Below, piece after piece: positions 6,225 to 12,108 of a stretch of DNA of 12,108 bases. The notes beneath the pieces were generated by a model that was not told where the DNA came from, did no database searches, and saw nothing but the letters and a program-made list of their open reading frames with translations. Made by a program: the position numbers and the translations under genes. This stretch comes from CAZAGD01 sp964484485 (GTDB lineage Bacteria; Desulfobacterota; SM23-61). The DNA lies in contig CAZAGD010000218.1 in NCBI GenBank assembly GCA_964484485.1, positions 1 through 12,108 of the forward strand, read 5' to 3'. The stretch's first letter is position 1. Each line of letters starts with the position of its first letter.

Positions 6225-9200
6225 TTGAAGAGAGAGAAGCAGGCAGTAAAACAGGCAGTGAAAAAGGAACCACTTTTTTTAGCTAAGATAACCCGACCGA
6301 AGGCCGAAGGAACCTTGCCGCGAGAGAGGCTTTTTTCTTATCTTGACCGACTGAAAGACCAAGCAGTCGTCTGGATCACTGGGCTAGCGGGGTCAGGGAA
6401 GACTACCCTGGTTACTAACTATGTTGATGCCAGAAAGATTCCCTGTTTCTGGTATCAAGTGGATGAGGGCGATGCCGATATTGCTTCCTTTTTCTATTAC
6501 ATGGGATTGGCAGCAAGGAAAGCCTCCCCCCGCATCCGCAAGCCTCTGCCCCTGCTTACGCCTGAGTACTTAATGGGGATTTCCACATTCACCAGGAGAT
6601 TTTTTGAGAACCTTTATCAACGGTTAAGAACTCCTTCCCTGTTAGTCTTCGACAATTATCATTGCGCGGATTCCGATTCTCCCCTTCATGAAGTTATCCT
6701 TAATGGCTGTTCAATCATTCCCCCTGGCAAGAAAGTCATCATTGTAAGTCGGAGCGATCCTCCGGTCCTCTTTTCTCAACTCCATGCCCAGGGCCGGATG
6801 ACCTTCTTGAGGTGGGAAGAACTTCGTTTTACCTTGCAAGAATCGAGACATATGGTTGCTTCCAGAATTCCCCGGACGGGGATGAATAAGATGTTCAAAC
6901 AACTTTATCAAATTACCCAGGGGTGGGCGGCTGGTCTAGTCCTTATTTCGGATGCAATAAAGAGCGGGATTAAGCTTCAATCTCTGGAAAAGAAGATTCC
7001 AGAAGAGATCGTCAATTATTTTGGGAGTGTAATTTTTGCCCAAACGGGGGAGGAAACCCAGACCTTCCTCATGAAAACAGCTTTTCTACCAAAAATGACT
7101 GTCAAAGTATCAGAGGAGCTTACAGGTTCATTTGTAGCAGAGACCATTTTCTCGGGACTTGTAAAGAACAACTTTTTCATAGAGCAGCATTATTCTACAG
7201 AGCCTGTCTATCAATATCATCCTCTTTTCAGGAACTTTCTTCTTTCCCGGGCAAAAGAGTCTTTTTCCCAAGAAGTGCTTTGGGATTTACAACATAGGGC
7301 AGCCCTGCTGCTTGAAGAATCTGGCCAGATGGAAGAGGCAGCCCAAATTTATCTGGATCAGAAGAATTGGGAGGGGCTAATTCGCCTGATCAGGAAGCAG
7401 GCTTCTGCCTTACTGAACCAGGGAAGATATCAGCTTCTTGATAAATGGCTGACTTCTCTTCCTGATGATTTGGTAGAAGACAACCCTTGGCTTCTGTACT
7501 GGCTGGGCACATGCCGGTTTCCCTTGGATCTTTCATCGAGCCAAAATTATCTTAAGAAAGCCTATGAGAAATTTCGGAGGGAAGAGGACATTGAAGGAAC
7601 ATTTCTATCTTGGTCAGGCATTGTTGATGAAATCGCCTTCAGTCATAAAGATCTTTACCGACTTGACCATTGGATTCGTACATTAGAAGACCTGATGAAT
7701 GAAATTAAGGAGTTTCCTTCCCAAGAGATTGGAGCAAGGGTTGCATCGAGTATGGTTTCGGCAATGGCGCTCCGGTGGCCTCATCATCCTGGATTTTATA
7801 AGTGGGCAGAAAAGTCTCTCGCCTTCACGGAGCCTCCCCAAATGGTCAATATTAGGATATGGCTTTTGTTCAATCTATTTCTCCGGGAAATTTTGATGGG
7901 AGATTTTGAGAGGGCAACTTTCTTCTTTAAACTATTATCCCCATTGACGAGATTAAAAGACCTTCCGGCATTTTTCAAAATCATGGGCAAACTGGCTGAG
8001 GCCATATACTGCCAATTTACAGGTGCGCATAAAAAATGTATGCAGGCTGTCTCTGAGGGAATGAAATTATCGCACACTACTGGCATCCATGTTGTAGAGC
8101 AGCCGCTTTTAGCACATGCGATAGCGAGTTCGCTCAATGTAAACGATGCTGTATTGGCCGATCAGTATCTGGATAAAATGGCCTCTTCTTTAGAATCCAT
8201 TCCGCTCTCCGATAATTTTTTTAATATTCGCAATAAGAATATTTATCACTTCTTATGCATCCGCAAAGCATTGGCTTGGGGAGACCTCGCCGAACTACCT
8301 TTCCACATGGAAATGGCTTTAAAATACAGCAATGAGATGGGCATCCCTGGCTTTATAGCCATGACCCACTTCTTGAATGCTCTTGGTATGGACCGACTTG
8401 GGAAAAAAGAAAAAGCCCTGGATCAGCTGCGCCAAGGTTCTCTCATAGCCGCAGCGATGAATAGCAAAATCTTGGATTTCGCTTTGCTCCTGATCCGCTC
8501 CCACTTTGCCTTCAATCGAGGAAAAGAAACTTCTGGGTTGCGGTTTCTCCAGATGGCCCTTGCCCTGGGCAAAGAGTACAGATTCTTGAATACCCATTTC
8601 GACGACCCTACTGTTACCGCAAAGCTATGCGCCAAAGCGCTGGAAGCAGGAATAGAAGTGGAATATGTTCGAGAGATAATCCAAAAGCGCCACCTGATTT
8701 TGGAAAAAGATTCATTGCTCCTGGAGCATTGGCCCTGGCCATTGAAGATTTACACTCTGGGTCGGTTTTTAATTTTGAAGGATGAGAAGCCGCTTGCCTA
8801 TTCTCGAAAAGCACAGGAAAAGCCTCTCTTGATCCTGAAAGTATTAATCGCTATGGGAGAAAAGGAGATGAGGCTGGAGGATATTGCTGATATTCTCTGG
8901 CCGGAAGCGGATGGGGATGCGGCTTATCACTCCTTCCAGGTAACATTGCATCGCCTCCGAGCACTTATTGGTTATCCTGATGTTTTACAAGTTAAACAAG
9001 GGCGTCTTTCTCTTGATACCGGACTTTGCTGGGTAGACTTCTGGTCCTTTGAGCGTTTTATAGAGGAAGCAGATAATTGTTGGAAAGAGGGAAGAGAAGA
9101 AAAAGCGATCCGATTCACTGAAAAAGCCATTGCTTTGTACCAAGGGCCATTTCTGACCAAAGGAAAGGAGGAATCTTGGAAGATGTCCACAAGTGAGCGG

Positions 9201-9491
9201 CTGAGAAGCAAATTCCTTAGAAGTGTTGAAAAGCTAGGCAATCACTGGACTCAGGCAGGAGAATGGGAAAAGGCCAGGGATTATTATCAAAAAGGCCTGG
9301 AAGTGGATGACCTAGCTGAGGGATTTTGCCGCGGGCTTATGGTTTGCTATCATCATTTGAATCAGCGGGCTGAGGCCTTGTCTCTTTACCAGCGGTTTGA
9401 AAAGAGGCTTAAAATGATCCTCGGAATTGAACCTTCCGAAAAGATAAAAGCCCTCCATGAAACCATGCTGAAGGGATCAGCAAATGCATAA
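6225..9491 (+). CDS. MalT/SARP-like transcriptional regulator: STAND NTPase, helical repeats, winged helix and BTAD
   Basis: This 1088-residue cytoplasmic protein is probably an ATP-dependent transcriptional activator. The TTG at 6225 is the first usable start after the in-frame TAA at 6189; its ribosome-binding site is weak (AGAAG), so the exact start is uncertain. Residues 14-340 form a MalT-type STAND NTPase: LFLAKITRPKAEGTLPRERL leads into the P-loop GLAGSGKTT (53-61, K59), with a Walker B-like LLVFDNYHCAD (D143) and the sensor VIIVSRSDPP. Residues from about 350 to 820 are helical and TPR-like, the usual ligand- or partner-sensing part. From residue 840 (LKIYTLGRFLI) comes an OmpR/SARP-type winged helix (MRLEDIADILWPEADGDAAY), then a BTAD domain to the C-terminus ending in LGIEPSEKIKALHE. 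Classical MalT ends in a LuxR HTH, so the DNA-binding module here is of the other type. Its targets are unknown; neighbours on both sides are candidates. Confidence 0.88.
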   Translation: MKREKQAVKQAVKKEPLFLAKITRPKAEGTLPRERLFSYLDRLKDQAVVWITGLAGSGKTTLVTNYVDARKIPCFWYQVDEGDADIASFFYYMGLAARKASPRIRKPLPLLTPEYLMGISTFTRRFFENLYQRLRTPSLLVFDNYHCADSDSPLHEVILNGCSIIPPGKKVIIVSRSDPPVLFSQLHAQGRMTFLRWEELRFTLQESRHMVASRIPRTGMNKMFKQLYQITQGWAAGLVLISDAIKSGIKLQSLEKKIPEEIVNYFGSVIFAQTGEETQTFLMKTAFLPKMTVKVSEELTGSFVAETIFSGLVKNNFFIEQHYSTEPVYQYHPLFRNFLLSRAKESFSQEVLWDLQHRAALLLEESGQMEEAAQIYLDQKNWEGLIRLIRKQASALLNQGRYQLLDKWLTSLPDDLVEDNPWLLYWLGTCRFPLDLSSSQNYLKKAYEKFRREEDIEGTFLSWSGIVDEIAFSHKDLYRLDHWIRTLEDLMNEIKEFPSQEIGARVASSMVSAMALRWPHHPGFYKWAEKSLAFTEPPQMVNIRIWLLFNLFLREILMGDFERATFFFKLLSPLTRLKDLPAFFKIMGKLAEAIYCQFTGAHKKCMQAVSEGMKLSHTTGIHVVEQPLLAHAIASSLNVNDAVLADQYLDKMASSLESIPLSDNFFNIRNKNIYHFLCIRKALAWGDLAELPFHMEMALKYSNEMGIPGFIAMTHFLNALGMDRLGKKEKALDQLRQGSLIAAAMNSKILDFALLLIRSHFAFNRGKETSGLRFLQMALALGKEYRFLNTHFDDPTVTAKLCAKALEAGIEVEYVREIIQKRHLILEKDSLLLEHWPWPLKIYTLGRFLILKDEKPLAYSRKAQEKPLLILKVLIAMGEKEMRLEDIADILWPEADGDAAYHSFQVTLHRLRALIGYPDVLQVKQGRLSLDTGLCWVDFWSFERFIEEADNCWKEGREEKAIRFTEKAIALYQGPFLTKGKEESWKMSTSERLRSKFLRSVEKLGNHWTQAGEWEKARDYYQKGLEVDDLAEGFCRGLMVCYHHLNQRAEALSLYQRFEKRLKMILGIEPSEKIKALHETMLKGSANA

Positions 9492-9590
9492 ATTAGGCGA
9501 TTAAACTCTGGTGGCGAAAAAATTAATTTTTTGTTTTAATTCCCTCTTCACCTTTTCCACCTTTCACTTCACGGAAATAATATTTAACCT

Positions 9591-9614
9591 GTTGAAATAA
9601 CCTGTCTATTCAAC
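9591..9614. promoter_or_regulatory. Imperfect palindrome and direct repeat upstream of the small gene
   Basis: GTTGAAATA pairs with TATTCAAC across 9591-9614 with one bulged base. The heptamer AACCTGT occurs at 9586-9592 and again at 9599-9605, a 13-base period. SARP/BTAD regulators are known to bind short direct repeats, so this is a candidate operator for the adjacent regulator, but two heptamers are thin evidence. Confidence 0.25.
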
Positions 9615-9625
9615 TTTTCTATTTA

Positions 9626-9660
9626 TTCCGGCCCTACCATTTCCTCCGGAAAAATTTTTT
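9626..9660 (+). terminator. Possible intrinsic terminator after the regulator
   Basis: TTCCGG (9626-9631) pairs with CCGGAA (9646-9651) across a 14-base loop, followed by AAA and a T-run from 9655. The loop is long for an efficient terminator, but position and T-run fit. It would separate the regulator transcript from the small gene at 9751. Confidence 0.4.
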
Positions 9661-9750
9661 AATTTTTTTCGAATCTGTAACTTATTTGTGACTGGGCCTA
9701 TGCTACCAGAATAAAAAGGCAAAATAAAAATATGGGATAAGGAGGTTCAT

Positions 9751-9960
9751 TTGACGCCAATTAATTTTTCCCATGATTACATTGTGCGTATATACCGATT
9801 TGAGAAAGGCAAACCTCGTAGCCTTGTAGGGCTCGTTGAACAAGTGGGCAAAAAAGGAAAGAAGGCCTTTAACAATTATGATGAACTCTGGGAGATTTTG
9901 AATGATGTAAGCGAAGTTCTGTCCGAGAATTCAGAGATTAAAAAAAAATCAAACGGGTGA
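9751..9960 (+). CDS. Small conserved-looking protein of unknown function (69 aa)
   Basis: The TTG start at 9751 follows an excellent Shine-Dalgarno TAAGGAGG (9738-9745) at good spacing, which strongly supports translation. The protein starts MTPINFSHDYIVRIYRFEKG and continues through RSLVGLVEQVGKKGKKAF to NNYDELWEILNDV. The pattern of a strand pair (YIVRIYRFE, LVGLVEQV) and a terminal helix (YDELWEILN) suggests a compact beta-beta-alpha fold. The last dozen residues are charged and lysine-rich. It has no signal peptide or membrane segment. I recall similar small proteins in deltaproteobacterial genomes but cannot name a family. Its place right after the BTAD regulator suggests a functional partner or target. 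Function unknown. Confidence 0.75.
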   Translation: MTPINFSHDYIVRIYRFEKGKPRSLVGLVEQVGKKGKKAFNNYDELWEILNDVSEVLSENSEIKKKSNG

Positions 9961-9989
9961 ACTTACCAAAAATAAGGAAGAGAACGATC

Positions 9990-10064
9990 ATGAGGAGAAG
10001 GTCGAAAAAGCCTGAGTTTCGCCTCCCTGGATTTTGGCCTAAGGGAGGCAGAAAAAATTTTTAA
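9990..10064 (+). CDS. Possible 24-residue basic peptide
   Basis: ATG at 9990 is preceded by AAGGAAGAG at suitable spacing and begins 29 bases after the stop of the 69-residue protein. The frame runs MRRRSKKPEFRLPGFW, then PKGGRKNF and TAA. It is strongly basic with a central LPGFWPKGG. The 8-bp hairpin at 10021-10049 lies inside it. Either this is a real small peptide co-expressed with its neighbour, or it is a chance frame across a terminator. Composition is unusual for chance, but nothing else proves it. Confidence 0.35.
   Translation: MRRRSKKPEFRLPGFWPKGGRKNF
10021..10049 (+). terminator. 8-bp hairpin, possible terminator before the lipoprotein gene
   Basis: GCCTCCCT (10021-10028) pairs perfectly with AGGGAGGC (10042-10049) over a 13-base loop. 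The next bases are AGAAAAAA and then TTTTT from 10058, so the T-run is about eight bases late for a classical terminator. It may end or attenuate the small-gene transcript, or protect its 3' end. Confidence 0.5.
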
Positions 10065-10124
10065 TAATTTTAGATAAAGTCAAATCTGAGCAAAGAAAAA
10101 CTTTAATTTGAAAGGAGAATAAAA

Positions 10125-11735
10125 ATGAAAAAAAGTAAGTTAATGTTTCTGTTCCTGTTTATTATTTCATTACCCCTAATATTCACAGCATGCGGTGGGG
10201 GAGGTGGTGGTGGAGGCGGACCTGTGCCTTCATCCACCTGCGTAGACGTGGCCGGGACATGGACCACGACTGAGCAAGTCAATGCTACAGCTTGTGGGCA
10301 GGGGACATTTATCGAACATTTGACCTATACAATAACCCAAAGTGGGTGCACTATTACGGTTGTCCCCCAAGGAACTAACCTGCAGTTTAGTGGTAATGTA
10401 AATGGCAATCAAATGGGGTGGTCTGGGAGTTACCCTGAAGAAGGAGGTACAACGACCATTAATTCTTTGACTGTAACGATTTCTGCGGATGGAAATAGCT
10501 TTAGCGGTTCGGCATCATGGACATGGAGTGATGGTCGTTCTTCTTGTTCAGGAACAACTCAGTCAACAGGAACCCGGATATCAGCCCCCAGTCAGCCAAC
10601 TGTGCCTACCGCGCCATCGAATCTTAATGCCACAGCTCAATCCAGTAATACCATTCGGTTGACTTGGACAGACAATTCCAACAACGAATCAGGTTTTAAG
10701 ATTGAACGGGGCTCATCTGCCTCAGGACCTTTTACGGAGATTGCCAGTGTGGGCGCAAATATCACCAGCTATGATAATACCGGGTTGAACCCCTCCACCA
10801 CCTACTACTACCGGGGGCTGGCCTACAATGCGAATGGAAACTCAGCGTATACCGATGTAGTTAGCGCCACCACTTTATCCATCACGGCTCCAAATGCCCC
10901 TTCGGCCTTTACCGCTACAGCCCTGTCCAGTAGTACGATCAGGCTAACTTGGACCGACAATGCTAACAATGAAACTGGTTTTGAGATTGAAAGGTACATA
11001 AGTCCAGTCTGGGGAAATATTGCTACTTTGGGAGCGAATACCACCACTTATGACCATACGGGACTAACTGCTTCCACTACTTACTCTTATCGGCTGCGGG
11101 CTTACAATGCAGCTGGGAGTTCTTCGTGGGTTTATGCCAGTGCAACTACCCAATCTGTCCCATCGACAACTCAGACATTTCTTCCTGAACGCGACAACGT
11201 GGTAATGTATAATAGCCTAAACGCGAGCGTGGCAAATACAGTCTATTCCAACACTGATCTTGGGGTAGGCTGTGATTTCTCATTCAATTTTGTATATGGT
11301 TACGACGTGCTGGCAGCTGCTTCCCTTTTATATTTCAATGTTACTCCTACTATATATGGAAAGACCATCGTGCGAGCAACCCTTAAACTCTATCCGCGTG
11401 TACTCCCCGGCGATTGGAATACCGTTTATAGGGTTTATGGTCTAAAAACGTCTTGGAGTGCTAGTACGGTGACCTGGAATAATTGCCCGGGCTGGTATCC
11501 ATCTCCTTACGCTCAAAAAGCCCCACCCGTGACCACCTCACTGCCGTTGGAGTGGGATGTGACCCAGATTGTGCAGGGATGGGCCAACGGCTCAAGTACC
11601 AACTACGGCTTCGTGATATGGGACCCCAATACCACCCCAAGCTATACGCCTGCTTTGCGGATGACTTCTTTTGATAGCATGAATCTGTACAGCAATACTA
11701 ATAGAAGGCCAATTTTGGAGATTGAGTATCGATAG
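10125..11735 (+). CDS. Surface lipoprotein with two fibronectin type III domains and a DNRLRE-type C-terminal domain
   Basis: This is a 536-residue predicted lipoprotein. Residues 1-22 are a lipoprotein signal peptide ending in IFTAC; C23 would be lipidated and is followed by nine glycines (24-32), a flexible tether. Glycine at +2 is compatible with outer-membrane sorting. Residues about 37-155 form a beta-rich domain (DVAGTWTTTEQ, four cysteines that could pair). Two Fn3 domains follow at about 160-250 and 254-343. They share the blocks TIRLTWTDN, NNE(S/T)GF(K/E)IER and TTY and lie 95 residues apart, a recent-looking duplication. From about 351 to the end is a DNRLRE/CBM96-like domain with WSASTVTWNNCPGW, LEWDVTQIVQGWANG and NYGFVIWD. 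This architecture suggests adhesion or polysaccharide binding at the cell surface; no catalytic motif is visible. The ATG has a strong AAGGAG site (10112-10117). Confidence 0.88.
   Translation: MKKSKLMFLFLFIISLPLIFTACGGGGGGGGGPVPSSTCVDVAGTWTTTEQVNATACGQGTFIEHLTYTITQSGCTITVVPQGTNLQFSGNVNGNQMGWSGSYPEEGGTTTINSLTVTISADGNSFSGSASWTWSDGRSSCSGTTQSTGTRISAPSQPTVPTAPSNLNATAQSSNTIRLTWTDNSNNESGFKIERGSSASGPFTEIASVGANITSYDNTGLNPSTTYYYRGLAYNANGNSAYTDVVSATTLSITAPNAPSAFTATALSSSTIRLTWTDNANNETGFEIERYISPVWGNIATLGANTTTYDHTGLTASTTYSYRLRAYNAAGSSSWVYASATTQSVPSTTQTFLPERDNVVMYNSLNASVANTVYSNTDLGVGCDFSFNFVYGYDVLAAASLLYFNVTPTIYGKTIVRATLKLYPRVLPGDWNTVYRVYGLKTSWSASTVTWNNCPGWYPSPYAQKAPPVTTSLPLEWDVTQIVQGWANGSSTNYGFVIWDPNTTPSYTPALRMTSFDSMNLYSNTNRRPILEIEYR
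10603..11153 (+). repeat. Tandem Fn3-coding repeat within the lipoprotein gene
   Basis: Two copies about 285 bases apart share long near-identical stretches. For example, GACAATTCCAACAACGAA at 10671 matches GACAATGCTAACAATGAA at 10956. Many differences are at third codon positions, so the copies are old enough to have drifted under protein-level selection. This is an internal domain duplication. Confidence 0.75.
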
Positions 11736-11806
11736 TAATTATTTGTTTTTCCCCAAAATAAGTTTTTCTCAAGACAAGTGGCGCAGAAATTAGAACAAAC
11801 TATGAT

Positions 11807-11830
11807 AAAAGGGGGGGCAACCTCCCTTTT
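11807..11830. terminator. Bidirectional intrinsic terminator
   Basis: AAAAGGGGGG (11807-11816), the loop GCAA (11817-11820) and CCTCCCTTTT (11821-11830) form a 10-bp stem with one G-T wobble on a GNRA-type tetraloop. A-runs and T-runs on both sides let it work in both directions. It would end the lipoprotein transcript on the plus strand and the transposase transcript on the minus strand. Confidence 0.85.
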
Positions 11831-11851
11831 AAATTCAAGCGTTGCCAAAGA

Positions 11852-11874
11852 GGGGTCAAGTCTGCTCTTGACTC
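11852..11874. repeat. REP-like hairpin, copy 2, overlapping the transposase stop codon
   Basis: GTCAAG (11855-11860), loop TCTGCT, CTTGAC (11867-11872): a perfect 6-bp stem with GGGG on the 5' side. It matches copy 1 at 5913-5935 except for three bases, two of which are a compensated pair in the stem. The minus-strand transposase ends inside it: the TGA stop is 11858-11856, and the last residues SQEQT are encoded by the palindrome. Confidence 0.8.
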
Positions 11875-12108
11875 ATTTGGATGGTTGAGATGAGACGGTC
11901 AATTCTTTTTCTTAACTTTTCCTCACTTCTAATCCGCACCTTCATCCTTTCCACAATACTGCTCACGGTACTATACCGAGCAATTTTAAACACCTCTCCA
12001 ATCTCCAGCAGCCGATCCCCCCTGAGACTCCGGGCCAAATAAATCGCCACATTCCTCGCCTCATTATTATGCCCCCGTCGGGAATATAATAAATCTTTCC
12101 GAGCAACT
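11856..12108 (-). CDS. REP-associated tyrosine transposase (RAYT), C-terminal part (5' partial)
   Basis: The reading frame is open to the right window edge, so about 83 C-terminal residues are visible. They contain YSRRGHNNEARNVAIYLARS and RGDRLLEIGEVF, then ARYSTVSSIVERMKVRI. This matches the DnaA C-terminal-like helix-turn-helix (compare VAMYLAREL and LPEIGRAF in DnaA) fused to the Y1/IS200-like transposase domain in one RAYT group. The catalytic HUH and tyrosine region is outside the window and cannot be checked. The gene ends in SQEQT within a REP-like hairpin (11852-11874). A related hairpin lies about 5.9 kb away, consistent with this enzyme acting on such elements. It converges on the lipoprotein gene and shares its terminator. 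Confidence 0.8.
   Translation of the reverse strand, partial: VARKDLLYSRRGHNNEARNVAIYLARSLRGDRLLEIGEVFKIARYSTVSSIVERMKVRIRSEEKLRKRIDRLISTIQMSQEQT

Noticed and set aside
8319..8635. Minus-strand frames within the regulator gene
   Set aside because: They overlap each other and the strongly supported regulator frame, and show no domain-like sequence.
9517..9532. Palindrome AAAAAATTAATTTTTT after the regulator as a terminator
   Set aside because: It is made only of A and T, so the stem would be weak; the TTCCGG/CCGGAA hairpin further on is a better candidate.
11483..11674. Plus-strand 63-codon frame inside the lipoprotein gene
   Set aside because: It lies entirely within the DNRLRE-like coding region in another frame and has no family resemblance.
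1..12108. CRISPR array, tRNA, rRNA or phage integration site
   Set aside because: I saw no regularly spaced repeats, no cloverleaf-like sequence, no rRNA-like blocks and no integrase or attachment-site duplication.

Overview
The window looks like a chromosomal segment of a Gram-negative anaerobe, most like a deltaproteobacterium (Desulfobacterota). This rests on several things: a diderm-style lipoprotein with a poly-glycine tether, a very large MalT/SARP-type regulator, an NMT1/TauA-type ABC operon beside a class III aminotransferase, and a REP-type tyrosine transposase with its hairpin repeats. The taxon is an inference. Base composition is moderately AT-rich by eye.

Layout. Positions 1-1182 hold the 3' part of a class III PLP aminotransferase, closed by an intrinsic terminator. 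Positions 1398-5868 hold a five-gene importer operon: ATPase 1, periplasmic binding protein, permease 1, permease 2, ATPase 2. The last three genes are tightly packed, and a strong hairpin separates the binding protein from the permeases. A 356-base gap follows, with a REP-like hairpin, a second hairpin, a near-consensus sigma-70 promoter and an AT-rich leader. Positions 6225-9491 encode a 1088-residue regulator (STAND NTPase, helical-repeat sensor, winged helix, BTAD). After it come a 69-residue small protein (9751-9960), a possible 24-codon ORF overlapping a hairpin, and a 536-residue lipoprotein with two Fn3 domains and a DNRLRE-type C-terminus (10125-11735), ending in a bidirectional-looking terminator. 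The right edge carries the C-terminal part of a minus-strand RAYT transposase.

How the genes work together. The importer belongs to the nitrate/sulfonate/taurine/pyrimidine class. The aminotransferase is of the omega-amino-acid/taurine type, so an amino-sulfonate or other omega-amine is a reasonable substrate guess. The sequence does not prove it, and the terminator separates the two transcripts. The regulator, small protein and lipoprotein lie in one orientation and may form a second functional group.

The most interesting observation is in the importer. ATPase 1 has a broken ABC signature (ISASM) but an intact H-loop histidine. ATPase 2 has a normal signature (LSGGM) but asparagine in place of the H-loop histidine. 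In a heterodimer these defects fall in the same nucleotide site, giving one canonical and one degenerate site. That arrangement is familiar from asymmetric ABC exporters and CFTR, but I do not know it as described for this importer class. A second notable signal is a pair of REP-like hairpins whose stems differ by compensated base changes; one contains the stop codon of the RAYT gene.
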